From Batillaria attramentaria (lineage: Eukaryota > Mollusca > Gastropoda > Batillariidae): 64,000 nt of DNA. Within the stretch, counting starts at the first letter, position 1, and each line of letters begins with the position of its first letter. Under the pieces are notes generated by a model. That model had not been told where the DNA came from. It worked only from the letters and a program-made list of their open reading frames with translations, and did not search any database. Where the stretch lies: the NCBI GenBank assembly GCA_018292915.2, contig JACVVK020000441.1:212501-276500 (forward strand), written 5' to 3'. The position numbers and the translations under genes are program-made. Positions 53,640 to 64,000 of the stretch are shown here, one piece after another.

Positions 53640-53839
53640 CAAACTTTCAAACAAACAAACAAATCCCCGCTCCCCCCCAACAAAAACAAACAAACAAACA
53701 AACAAACAACAAACAAAACCACAACAAAAAACAAAGCCAAACAAAAAACCCCAAAACAACAAACAAAAAAACAAGAAAACAAAAGCAAAACAAAACAACA
53801 CAACACACAAACCAACCCCCAAAACCGAAACAAAACAAC

Positions 53840-53907
<68 letters not shown>

Positions 53908-53990
53908 AAAACAAGAAAGAAAAACCCGAACAAACAAACAAACAAAAACTCCAATAAACAAACAAACTAACAAAACCCCTATACTTTTCC
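53640..53990. repeat. (CAAA)n and (AC)n low-complexity tract
   Basis: A-rich CAAA/AAAC motifs with a central (AC)n run at 53844-53906. Confidence 0.92.
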
Positions 53991-54619
53991 CTCAACTGAC
54001 ATTTCCGGATACTTTTAACGCTCAGTGCGTATGTTTTGGAAGTTCAACCTGGCCTGGAACTTCTCAACTGATTTAATACGATTTTGCGACGTAGGCCTCT
54101 CGTATAGCGAGTGAAAGGGGTCAAAGTTTCCCTGCACGCTGGCCTCAAACTTTCCTCACAGGCGGTGGTTGTTGTGAGCAACTGACTTCTCATACAGACA
54201 CGTCTTCTTGTCTGTGCTCTACAGGTGAATTGCCACGTCTACACAAAGAAACGCGATAGCAGGTTGACACGTCCTTCAGCCGCTCTAAATGAGCAAATCC
54301 CTTGTGATATGCAAGGCCCAAGTGCGTCACCAGCGCTGCCGTGCTCATTTCGCAACACCAGTGTTTCCCCAGTGTGGGCACGCTGATGTCGATTGCGTGC
54401 GTGCGTGCGTGAATGATAAAAGCCCGTACGGTTTGTCGTCTGTCGATATTCTTTACCGGTTACGGTGAAATCTCCTTTGTGTATCTCTGGGCTCTCAATA
54501 ATTTATAAGCATCAGGAGATGATGTCGCTGTGCAGTGTGTTATAAGTGGTGAGACGCTATAGACACCACGAAAACTGCTTAGAATCACCTGTGAGCCCCC
54601 AAATCCTAAAATTACGGCC
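53991..54619. other. non-coding stretch, nothing recognised
   Basis: No repeats or splice-bounded frames recognised in this part of CBARP intron 1. Confidence 0.45.
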
Positions 54620-55031
54620 CGGCTTTAAAGGTCTGCAATCTCAGCAAAAAGCAGCAAACATTTTGTTTTTTTGTTTTTTGTTTTTTAAACTGCGACTCCT
54701 TCGACTGCGTATTATCCAGGCAACTCTGTCACAGTTGCAGAGTTTTCAGCGCTTATAAAACCAGAGCATGAGTTTGCCGTGACATTATTTGGCTTTTGGT
54801 CAGTGAGCGCGACACATCGCTACAGTGTCTAGCGCCGGGATGTTGAGTGCTGCACGATCTTTCTCGCTCAGTGTCAAAACGCAAACTGAGCTGTGAAATC
54901 AGGCTGCCCTTGGCTTTTAGGGACGCTGAAAACTCTGCAGCTGTGACACAGTTGACTGTGCTTGCACGGTCGACAATGTACAGATTGTTCACACTTCGGA
55001 AAGCTTTTTGTTGGGAGCTTAGATCTATAAG
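54620..55031. mobile_element. foldback element, copy 2
   Basis: Starts TTTAAAGGTCTGCAATCTCA (as at 14782) and ends GAGCTTAGATCTATAA (as at 43611), so the two arm types are diverged forms of one arm. The middle is strongly similar, in inverse orientation, to 43300-43480 (GCGAGAAAGATCGTGCAGCA). Confidence 0.8.
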
Positions 55032-55383
55032 TCCACCTCGACGGTCGCACCGCGTCAAGAAATGCTCAGTGTAATTATCCGGAGGTGTTAAGTCGGTCAG
55101 TTGTCGCTAGCAGAAAGTGAACTGCTTAAAGTCTCTATGTTCGTAATGGGTGGGGGGGGGGGGGACAGCCGCTTACAACGCTGTTAGGCTGTTTGCCAAA
55201 TGAGCAGATGTTCATTTTGGCCATTGCGACCATTTTCGTGACTTTGCGGCTTGTAATAGTAGAGAAATATGACTTTCTTTGTCCTCACGCTTCCATACCT
55301 GTACCACACGTCGATCGACCAAGTCGCTAAATATAGCCACCAATCAGCGCTGTCTAGTTGGTGTTCAGTCCGCAACCAAATAA

Positions 55384-55790
55384 CGTCGTCTGCTCAGTAC
55401 GCGGTACGCTTGTGCGTCCGTAGAACAACATAAACGCCAAACAGAGTCATTACAATGGTTTCAGATGCTGTACTGTGTCCCAAGTGACTGATTCTGATGC
55501 ACGGATAAACCGCATTCGATGAAACAGTTGTCCACAGCGTTGTTGTATGCGTGACGTACTGAGACTTTCTGCCTCAAGAAATTTGTCGTCTGCTCAGTAC
55601 GCGATACGTTTCTCCGTCCGTAGAACAACATATACGCCAACCCGAGTCACCACAATGGTTTCAGATGCCACGCAGTGACCCAGGTGGCTGATTCTGCCAC
55701 GTGGATTGAAAGCATTCGACGAAAAGATGATAGTTTCCACACTCTGTCGTACGCAATGAGACTTTAAGCCTCAAGCAGTTTCTCCCGTGA
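55384..55790. repeat. tandem duplication of about 203 bp
   Basis: TCGTCTGCTCAGTACGCG begins both units (about 55386 and 55587). Both continue GTCCGTAGAACAACATA and CAATGGTTTCAGATGC. Confidence 0.85.
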
Positions 55791-56035
55791 GATAACACGC
55801 ATGTCGTCACTTCGATCTAGTTTACCCGGGGAGCAGTCGCCTGAGAACCTGCTGAGGGTTGCAGCATTTTGGAGAATTGTCGTCTGTCTCTGAAACTTCC
55901 GCCTTCCAAAGACCGCGATGGGGTTTGCACGACAGGCAGCAACTCGAAAGTGGGCGATTTACAATGCTCTGAAGATGGGGTCTAGACGGATGAACAAATG
56001 GTCAAAACGAGGACAGGATTCGGTAGGAAAATCGT

Positions 56036-56040
<5 letters not shown>

Positions 56041-56103
<63 letters not shown>

Positions 56104-56179
56104 GAAATGAAATTTTTCAAGGAAAAAAGCTTTTGGTCCGCATACCAGTTTTACAAATTGCCGTTGCTACCTTCACGAA

Positions 56180-56233
<54 letters not shown>

Positions 56234-56252
56234 ACACACACACACACACACA
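56041..56252. repeat. (GA)n, unique spacer, (GA)n-(CA)n
   Basis: Two GA runs (56041-56100 and 56185-56230) separated by 84 bp of ordinary sequence; the second passes into (CA)n. Confidence 0.95.
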
Positions 56253-56379
56253 TAGTCCCTTCGGTCGGAACGTTTCTTACACGAGCAACAACCAAAATCC
56301 CGTGGAAAACAAACACGCAAACAAACAACTGCATTTGACGAACGAACTTTTTCTGACACTACACACCAGATTATGAGAA

Positions 56380-57150
56380 GATTTTGGAGGGCTATGACAG
56401 ACTATGACGCCTCTGAAAGAAAATGCCAAACTATGAAAGAATATAAAAATTATCCCCCCCCCCCCAAAAAAAAAAAAAGAAAAAAAAAAGAAGACTATGA
56501 AAGAACGCAACTGTGAAAGAAACGGCTATGGAAAAGTACGCAGGACTGCGAACACTATGGGAGACCGAGAAAAATATGAAAGACTATGGACTATGAAAAT
56601 TATGTGACACTGTACGTGACAAACGGTGGAAGACTACAAAGGACTATGGAAATTATGAAACACCGTGACACACTGTTGAAGACTATGGAAGACTGTGACA
56701 ATTATGAAACACTGTACGTGACACACAATGAAAGACTGTGGACGACTACGGAAATTATGACACATCGTACGTGACACAGTGAAAGACTATGGAGGACTAC
56801 GGACATTGTGGCACATTGAATGTGACACACAGTGAAAGACTATGGATACTAGACAGTTAGTTTAGGGCTTTAAGCCGCGCAAGCAACAAAGACTACTTCG
56901 CGGCTACTATGGATACCGTGAAACACTGCACATGACACACGGTGAAAGACTATGAAAACTATTTAACACTGTACCTGAAACAACGAAAGACTATGGAAGA
57001 CTGTGACAATGACGAAAGACAGTGACACACAATGACAGAATATGCAAGACTGTGACACACGAATGAAAGACTATGGAAGACTGTGACAATTACGAATGAA
57101 AGACTTTTAGAAGACTCTGAAAATCATACGAAGGACTATCAGTATGAGTA
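56380..57150. repeat. degenerate array of GAAAGACTATGGA units, upstream side of CBARP intron 1
   Basis: About 15 diverged units of 40-55 bp with GACTATG(G/A)A, TGTGACAATTATGAAA and CACTGTACGTGACACA. Interrupted by the family D insertion at 56850-56905. Confidence 0.8.
56850..56905 (-). mobile_element. 56-bp end-only insertion of family D
   Basis: Carries only the TTTAGGGCTTTAAGCCGCGC end and is flanked by the 11-bp duplication ACTATGGATAC (56839-56849 and 56906-56916). Confidence 0.88.
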
Positions 57151-57204
57151 TGATACTACCACAAAGACTAATAAAAGACGGTGTTCAGGTCTGAGTGTAC
57201 TCAC

Positions 57205-57369
57205 CGACGGGCGAGAAGTGGACGTGTGGGAATCCATGACGTCATCCTGGCCACCCGTGCTCTCTGCAAAAGACACGTTCGTTAGTGGGGACATGCTGGC
57301 TCCTGGCGTGGTCCCCCAAACTCCTCCACCACCACCACCACCGCCACCACCCTCCGCGTACACCATCAT
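57205..57369 (-). CDS. CBARP: CBARP-like exon 1: extracellular N-terminus (residues 1-55)
   Basis: Starts with two consecutive ATG codons at 57369 and 57366; the second has A at -3 and G at +4. Reads MMVYAEGG, a Gly run, VWGTTPGASMSPLTNVSFAE, STGGQDDVMDSHTSTSRPS; donor CCGTCG/GTGAGT after 57205, phase 0. NVS is an N-glycosylation site. No signal peptide is present, as in vertebrate CBARP, whose short Thr-rich N-terminus also has one N-glycosylation site before the helix. An internal acceptor (TTTTGCAG before AGAGCACGGG) could instead make the first part non-coding. Confidence 0.72.
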
Positions 57370-57539
57370 TCCACTTCTGCTTCTGTCGCGTCAAGTTCCG
57401 CTGATTACGCAGGGAATCTGTAGGAGTCTCGGGCCGCTTCTTTCAAGCCGCCGTTTGGCGTCTCCGCACGATTCTTTGTAGAGATGAGTTTCTGTAAAGG
57501 TCATCTTCGTCTTGGCGCGAACGTGTGACGGAAACTGTA

Positions 57540-58160
57540 ACTCTTTCTGTCATTATGATGTGAGTGTGTCATCGGCTGCAGAACTTTTTTTTGTCATTGT
57601 GTGTCACAGGCTGTACTTCTTTCTGTCATGACGTGAGTGTGTCATCGGTTGTATAACTCTTTTTGTCAGTATGTGTCACACGCTGTAATGCTGTCTGCCA
57701 TTATGACGGGTGTCATAGACTGTATAACTCTGTCATGACGTGTCACAAACTGTAACTCTTTCTGCCATTATGACGTGTGTCATAGACTGTATAACTCTGT
57801 CATGAGGTGCCACAAACTGTAACTCTTTCTGTCATTATGACGTGTGTCACAGACTGTGTAACTCTGTCATGACATGCCACAAACTGTAACTCCTTCTGTC
57901 ACAGTGATGCGCCACAGGCTGTAACTCTTTCTGTTATTATGCGCCATGGACTGTAACTCACTGTCATTATGATGTGTCACAGGCTGTACCTCTTGTCATG
58001 ATGTGTCAAAGGATGTTAGTATCTGTCACAGACTATGGCTCTCGCTCTCTCACTCTCTCTCTCTCTGCCATTATGATGTACCAGGTTGCAACTCTGACCG
58101 GCATTATAACGTACGTGTGTCACGAACTGCAACGCTTTCTGTCATTATTACATTGTGTCA
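57540..58160. repeat. degenerate array upstream of CBARP exon 1
   Basis: About 15 units of 35-60 bp with CTGTAACTCTTTCTGTCATT and ATGACGTGTGTCACAGACTG. It lies 170-790 bases upstream of the start codon, where a promoter or 5' UTR might be expected. Confidence 0.8.
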
Positions 58161-58613
58161 CACGCTTTTTCTCATTCTGCCTTTGAGAACGCCGAAAGCT
58201 TTTCGCACCGCACATTGTCAATATTTTGCACACGTGGTGGCTTATGCTCCGTTACTGAGGCCATGTTGATGCGGCATAGCGACACAAACGTTGTCAAATA
58301 CAGTTTCGTGGATCCAGCTTGTCACCTGTAAATCAGGCGGTGAAACAAAATGGGTGGTCGTTTTTCCGGTGCCATGCCGCTCAAAAATCATTGCACCACC
58401 AATCAGCGGGGTTCCCACGCCATAGCATAGCACCGCGTTTTTCCAAATTCAAACCGGCCATCGCACAAGAAAAACGCTTTGGATTTTCGGTTGTCGGTTA
58501 GAACGATGAACAGGGGCCGTTTTAGTTTACCACCCAGAAACCGACTTGCACTAACACACACAATCTAAAGATGCGTATATGCTCGTGTTTTAAAATAACG
58601 GCTATTTGTGCTT

Positions 58614-58692
58614 ATTCTCGTTGCCCAGTCTTTGATATCACCCATACGTGGTGGAAAAGGACGTTAAACTCCCAAAACACCCACCCCACCCT
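58614..58692 (+). repeat. SINE family A, 3' fragment
   Basis: TCGTTGCCCAGTCTTTGATA to AACGTTAAACTCCCAAAACACC-type end; the head is missing. Two similar stretches (GACGCGGCATAGC...GGTC/GTTTTC) flank it near 58265 and 58740, showing an older inverted duplication of about 130 bp. Confidence 0.82.
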
Positions 58693-59339
58693 TAAAATGT
58701 CGGCTTTAGCTGAGAGAAATCTTCGTAAAAAACGTTTGACGCGGCATAGCAACGGAAAAAGGAGTCCATTTTGATTGTCCCCCCTTGTAAATGAGCATGA
58801 TGGGTAACATCCCAACGCAATAATCGTTTTGACTTCAACAAGGTTTGGTTCTCATCGCAAAGGCACATTTTTTTTTCTTGCCCGGAACGAAAATGACACA
58901 GAGTCAATTACTACCACGCAAGCAAATCTTCCTGCAGTTCGCTTTGTCGGCTTCGAGTGCTTTCCGCTGTCGCACGCCCCCCCCCCCCCCCCCCCCCCAC
59001 TGTCCTGTTGAGCCTCTCCTCTACTGTCCCATTGAATCTCTCCTCTACTGTCCTATTGAATCTCTCCCGCTGTCCCAATCTCCTGTCGAGACAAAAGGCA
59101 GACGCCAGCTGAGTGTATTAGCTGAGGCACAATTATGGGAAGGACACTTGCACTTGTCGGTCGGGTTTGCGTCAAAACTGAAAGACCTACGTCTTCCTGT
59201 GATTCTGTGCTCCCAAATCTCTCTGGGTTATTTTCCTATATCTTCCTGTGATTCTGTGCTCCCAAATCTCTCTGGGTTATTTTTGCAGTGTCAGAATGGG
59301 TATGTTACCATTTAGACACCTGCACACTGACAGCGTCTC
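58693..59339. other. non-coding stretch, short repeats
   Basis: A poly-C run at 58978-58998, then three TGTCC(T/C)ATTGAATCTCTCC units, and a 47-bp direct duplication (ATTCTGTGCTCCCAAATCTC at 59200 and 59247). Confidence 0.5.
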
Positions 59340-59670
59340 AGAGGCTGGCACTGAGCCAACAGGCGTAAGGACACAAATTGAGCGTGGGACCAAGTTTGTT
59401 CGGTGCTTGCTTGAAAGGCCCTGTATTGCGAGTGTGTATTTTGTAGATATTTTCTTGTCACCAAAAAGCGTAATTCTCGCGAGTTTCGTATTTGGAAGGG
59501 CAAGGTGCATGCCAGGGGGTTGCAAGAGGAGGCAATCTGCCAGTGAAGCTGGAACCTTTTGCGCACAAGACAGGCAAAGGTGGCGCGAGCGGATTTGGGT
59601 GAAGTGTCTCTTTGGTCTAAACAAAAAGCAGACTAGCATTATTGTTTCTAGATTGAAGCATTCTTCGAGG
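59340..59670 (+). repeat. dispersed repeat I, most complete copy
   Basis: Unites the parts found separately at 7330-7580 and 2020-2140, so those are fragments of one element of at least 330 bp. No recognisable ends. Confidence 0.65.
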
Positions 59671-59804
59671 TGACTATGATGCCTGAGGCTAATAGGGAAT
59701 GTATAGGCATTTTCAGACCTCATGCATTTATATTCTTTGACCAACAGAAGTTTTTTTCACGCGACGCAAATTAAAAGGACTTAACTAGTGTTGCCGCACG
59801 GCCA

Positions 59805-59945
59805 ACCGCTGCACAGAAAATTCTCTCCGGCTCATACAGCCTATAGACGGCAGCGCATAGAAAATTTTCTCCGGCTCATACAACCTGTAGACGGCAGCGC
59901 ATAGAAAATTCTCTCCGGCTCATACAACCTGTAGACGGCAGCATA
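59805..59945. repeat. 44-bp tandem repeat, three units
   Basis: GCATAGAAAATTCTCTCCGG, CTCATACAACCTGTAGACGG units. Confidence 0.9.
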
Positions 59946-60589
59946 TTGCACCCAGAGCTCTACTAACCATGCAGACAGACTAGTGCGAGCGTACTGACGC
60001 GCTCACAATGCACATGCCCCCTCCCCCCCCCCCCAAACAAAAGGTGACCTCTCTGAAGAGAAGATATTCTGGACTAATTACGCGCGTTGAACTAAACCAA
60101 GCATATGATATTGCCCACATGCGCGAAACGGATTTTGTCTTCGTGTCTGTGACTCGCGACCGGAATCGATTTGCAGAACGGAAAATTTCAACAATGGACT
60201 ACGGCGGGACGACCAGCCCAGCGTGCACACAGCACGTGCAACGCAGCAATCGATCTGACCTACAAAATATGATTAGAGTGCAGAGAGGGGGAAAAATTCA
60301 ACAGAGGCATCGCTGCTGCGACCGGACCAAACAGGATCAGAGGTCAGCTCATATGGGAAAGAGGTCACATAATTCCGTGTACTTTTCTGTCGTAACAGTC
60401 TCCTCACGCAGATGCTGTTACTGCACTCCCGCATGGGCGGTAGTGGCGTTGTGCTTTTTGTACTCTTGGTCCGAGCACATTACTACCACTGGACTAGCGT
60501 GCGGCAATCTTGTTTTCGCACTCACTCCCAGACATAATGATAGTAAGTTATAGTCATCATCAGTACACGAAAGACTGGGTTTCGGCAGG
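59946..60589. other. non-coding stretch, nothing recognised
   Basis: A plus-strand open frame of 181 codons (60008-60553) has no recognised domain and no splice-site context; it is not called. Confidence 0.45.
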
Positions 60590-61285
60590 TATCCGATCAA
60601 CGGTACTGCTGAAGTACCAGCGATTTTTTTTTTCCCCCACCCGAACACACTTGTATCCAATCTACAGTACTGCTGAAATACCAGCGAGTTGTACCACCAG
60701 AACTCACATGGTTCCACATGTATCCAGTCCACAGTACTGCTGAGGGTGGGTGGGGGTTTGGGGGTTTAACGTCCTTTTCTACCACATACGGGTGATATCA
60801 AAGACGGGGCAACGACGAAAAAGCCAGCACAAATAATTGGCTCCAGCCGGGATACGAACTCACGACCCGAGCATTAGAAGTCCAACGCTCTACCATTCGG
60901 CCACCCCGGCTCCCCCCACAGTACTGCTGAAATACCAGCGAGGTTTTTCTTTTTCACCAGAACAGAAATCCAGTCTTCAGTACTGCTGAAACAGCAGTGG
61001 GTTTTTCACCAGAAGACAAACCTAATCTGCAGTACTGCTGAAATTCCACCGAGTGTTTTCCAGTCTATAGTACTGCTGAAATACCACCGAGTATTTCACC
61101 AGAACACACACCCAGTCTACAGTACTGCTGAAGTTCCACCAAGATATACGCTACACCAGAACACAAATCCATTCTACAGCACTGCTGAAATACCACTGAG
61201 TCATACACTAAAACACAGCTTCAATCCATAGTGCTGTTGAAATTTCAGCGAGATTTTTTCACCAGAACACAAATCCAGCTTACGC
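60590..61285 (+). repeat. tandem array of CAGTACTGCTGAAATACCA units
   Basis: About ten units of 50-65 bp (CAGTACTGCTGAAATACCAG, then TTTTTCACCAGAACACAAAT). A family A SINE interrupts it, using the array motif as target. Confidence 0.88.
60744..60915 (-). repeat. SINE family A, copy A22, full length with TSD
   Basis: 172 bp, exact 15-bp duplication CCACAGTACTGCTGA (60729-60743 and 60916-60930). Confidence 0.95.
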
Positions 61286-61336
61286 CGCTACTTCAACAGA
61301 GTCCAACACCAGCTGTCTATTCCTAGCTTATGCCGT

Positions 61337-61560
<224 letters not shown>

Positions 61561-61739
61561 AGTCCACGGTTACGCTGGCAGACACAGGAACGCTGCCTAT
61601 ATCCACAATGTCAATGAGCGCGCGCTCGCATCAAGTGCTCTCCGCGTCAGCAGAATCCTTTGTTTTCAGCACCGCTCGGAGGTAACAGGGATACACAGGA
61701 GCAAGGCAGCGCAGACACACAGCTTAGTGGACTACGATC

Positions 61740-62550
61740 GACATCACTTAGACTTTTGGTTGTGTCTAACAACACAGCGTAGTAGATTACGATCGATATC
61801 ACTTAGAGTGAGTAACTTAGACTCACATATCGTTCAGAACTGTGCTGGTTGTGTTTAACAACACAGCGTAGTAGATTACGATCGATATCACTTAGACTCA
61901 CATATCGTTCGACATCACTTTGACAAACAAATCGTTTAGAGCTGCGTTGGCACGGTTGTCTAACACCACAGCGTAGTAGATTACGATCGATATCACTTAG
62001 ACTCACATATCGTTCAGAACTGTGCTGGTTGTGTTTTAACAACACAGCGTAGTAGATTACGATCGACATCACTTAGACTCACCAATCGTTCGACATCACT
62101 TTGACCAACAAATCGTTTACAGCTGCGTTGGTTGTCTAACACCACAGCGTAGTAGATTACGATCGACATCATTTAGACTCCTATATCGTTCAGAGCTGTG
62201 TTGGTTGTGTCTTACAACACAGCATAGTAAATTACGATCGACTTCACTTATTAGACTCACCAATCGTTCGACATCACTTTGACTCACAAATCGTTTACAG
62301 CTGTGTTGGTTGTCTAGTAACAACACAGGGTAGTAGATTACGATCGACATCATTTAGACTCGCATATCGCCCAGAGCTGTGAAATTGGTTGTGTCAGTCT
62401 TACAACACAGCGTAGCAAATTACGACCGACATTACTAAGACGCACAAACCGTTCAGAGACGTGTTGGTTGTCCAACGACACTGCGTAGTAGAGTACGATC
62501 AACATCACTTAGAATCGCATATAGTTCAGAGCTGTTTTGGTTGTGTTTAA
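61740..62550 (-). repeat. tandem array with GTAGTAGATTACGATCGA units
   Basis: About ten units alternating between about 75-90 and 100-106 bp (marker at 61779, 61869, 61973, 62049 and 62149). Units contain AACACAGCGTAGTAG, ACGATCGATATCACTTAGAC and ATCGTTCAGA. Confidence 0.9.
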
Positions 62551-62639
62551 TATTTGTACCATTTCGACATATATATATGCACAGTTACAGCTTGAAACAG
62601 GCTACAACAACGCCTGTTTTTTTTCCACTCGGAAACATT

Positions 62640-63340
62640 CAGCTCAGCACACGAAGACCTCATCATTCTGACGGCAAAACACTATACAGGCGGATAGTTC
62701 TTGCACACTAATTAAGAGAACTTTGCCTTTGGTTCATTAATGCTTTCTGCAACATGGGAAATGCTGGATTGTGTTCTCAACTCGGATTTGTATCTCAAAG
62801 AGTCTCGGTAGTAATCAGCTCAGCACACGAAACCCTCATCATTCTGATGGCTATACACTACAGGATGAGAGTTCTTGCAGACTGATCAAGAGAGCTTCAG
62901 CTCATTAGTTCTATCGATATCGTATTCACGCACCGTAGTAGTATGTTTCTGACTCGGATTTGACTCGGATCAACGACTCTCAATAGCGTTCAGCTCAGCA
63001 CCCGAAAAGCTCATCATTCTGATGGCTATACATTACAGGCTGAGAGTTCTTGCAGGCCGATTAAGAGAGCTTCTGTTCATTAGTTCTATCTCATGTACTG
63101 GAGTCGTGCCGTGTTTTTGACTCGGATTTGTATCTCAGCGAGTCTCAACAGCATTCAGCGCAGCACACGAAGACCTCATTATTCTGACGGCTAAGCTAAA
63201 CACTACAAAGGCTTGGAGTTCTTGCAGACTGATTAAGAGAACTTTGGTTCATTAGTTCTGTCGGCAACAATGCTGCATTGTGTTTTCAACTCGGATTTGT
63301 ATCTCAAAGAGTCGCAACAGCATTCAGCTCACCACAGGAA
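62640..63340 (+). repeat. tandem array of 165-177 bp units
   Basis: Four units plus a partial; CAGCTCAGCACACGAA marks at 62640, 62817, 62991, 63156 and 63325. Units include CTCATCATTCTGA, GAGAGTTCTTGCAGACTGAT and CTCGGATTTGTATCTCA. Confidence 0.9.
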
Positions 63341-63536
63341 GTCCTCATCTGACTGCTTAATACTATACTCGTTCAGTTTCTGGATTCCGCTGTAGCCAAT
63401 TTGCAGCTTGCATTCTCCGAAGCCAATTAAGCTGACGCTCATGATGAGAAAACCTGACAAAACTCAGGGTCGGGAAAACTCACAGCACGGTGAAACAGCG
63501 CCACAGCTAAAGCCTTCATAATACAATTTGTCCTAA

Positions 63537-63612
63537 GGGGATTTGGTTTAGTGGTTAAGGTGTCCGACTTTGGATCCTGAGCCGCCGGGTTCGAATCCCT
63601 AGTGGGCAGGAT
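63537..63612 (+). repeat. tRNA-like SINE head (unassigned family)
   Basis: Box A-like TTTAGTGGTTAAGGTG and box B-like GGGTTCGAATCCC are correctly spaced, but the 5' GGGGATT and 3' GTGGGCAG do not pair as an acceptor stem, so this is a SINE head and not a functional tRNA. The body probably continues to about 63850. Confidence 0.7.
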
Positions 63613-64000
63613 TTTTTTCAATATCGAGTCAAAATCACGTGCAGATTTGTTTACGGTGCGTGTCCCGCCCTCGTGTACACACGCGCGCACAAATATCAAG
63701 TATGCACGCTAAAAATCCCACGTCCATCTTTCAAAGCAGAGTAGGCTGTGGCCGGTGGAGTGGAAAACAAATATTGTCACACGCACCAGAGTGAATAGCA
63801 GGGTGGAGGTTTGCACATAAAGTAGCGCTTAGCGGCAGCAGGCTTTCACTGCTTCGTCCTCCAGCCCTGCGGCGCCAGGAGCATCAGTTCCAGAAGAGAT
63901 GGATATATATGCGTCGAGGAGAAGTCTGCCATACCACCATACCATACCATACTCAGCGGTTCAAAGTGTCGCAAAGCTAGCCGAGTCCTTGGTCATTCGC

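Larger units (their letters stand above)
27249..57369 (-). other. CBARP: gene locus: CBARP (BARP/Dos)-like membrane protein, ten coding segments
   Basis: Segments at 57205-57369, 42432-42577, 41435-41581, 40757-40827, 36560-36866, 32375-32603, 30439-30726, 29597-29863, 28682-29013 and 27249-28629 total 3333 bases, 1110 residues plus stop, all joined in phase. Residues 1-67 are extracellular with an NVS glycosylation site and no signal peptide. 68-92 is the membrane helix and the rest is cytoplasmic. Vertebrate CBARP binds voltage-gated calcium-channel beta subunits and lowers channel activity at the membrane. Its landmark blocks appear here in order: RRVSF (250), RRYTEGDFHYLKHAKI (278), YRELWHLRATLE (586), ADSGYKSLE (758), RDYSIDEKTNQIFNEFLR (955), RKHTEP (1000), IPIIKLPEEDP (1096). 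The human protein is about 700 residues; the excess here is low-complexity sequence. Function is inferred from the family. Confidence 0.85.

Noticed and set aside
60008..60553. 181-codon plus-strand frame
   Set aside because: No recognised domain, ordinary base composition, no splice-linked neighbours; about the size expected by chance in 64 kb.

Overview
The window looks like animal nuclear DNA, most likely from a lophotrochozoan and probably a gastropod mollusc. The host assignment is inference. It rests on spliced genes with canonical GT-AG introns, many tRNA-headed SINEs, MITE-like elements with terminal inverted repeats (TIRs), and very dense microsatellites. Nothing looks bacterial, viral or CRISPR-like.

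Two protein-coding genes can be reconstructed, both on the minus strand. (1) About 4.06-12.03 kb: a CARD plus coiled-coil protein in six coding exons, with a probable non-coding 5' exon near 13.03-13.25 kb. The CARD is split over the first two coding exons. One junction (exon 4 to 5) is unresolved. (2) 27.25-57.37 kb: a ten-segment gene whose exons join in phase to give 1110 residues. It has a short extracellular N-terminus, one membrane helix and a very long cytoplasmic tail. The tail carries, in the same order, the short conserved blocks of vertebrate CBARP (BARP/Dos), the regulator that binds voltage-gated calcium-channel beta subunits. The order and phase agreement make this the strongest call in the window. 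About 14 kb of repeat-rich DNA separates the two genes.

The rest is mostly mobile and tandem DNA. It includes three large tRNA-SINE families, here called A, B and C, many copies with clear target-site duplications (TSDs); a family D retroposon; a 5'-truncated RTE-like LINE end; a P-like DNA transposon relic with 30-bp TIRs; a 2.07-kb element with TA duplications (pogo/Tc1-mariner type) that contains a Harbinger-like MITE; a MITE family that duplicates CWG; a poly-G element with CAGGGGCGCC ends; and several foldback MITEs. Tandem arrays dominate CBARP intron 1 (44.4-48.7 kb) and the region upstream of its first exon (57.5-63.4 kb).

Layout: 0-4 kb SINEs and a minisatellite; 4-13 kb CARD gene; 13-27 kb intergenic repeats, MITEs and a LINE end; 27-57 kb CBARP-like gene with large repeat-filled introns; 57-64 kb upstream flank with tandem arrays. 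Exon boundaries were worked out by eye from splice consensus and phase, without transcript data.
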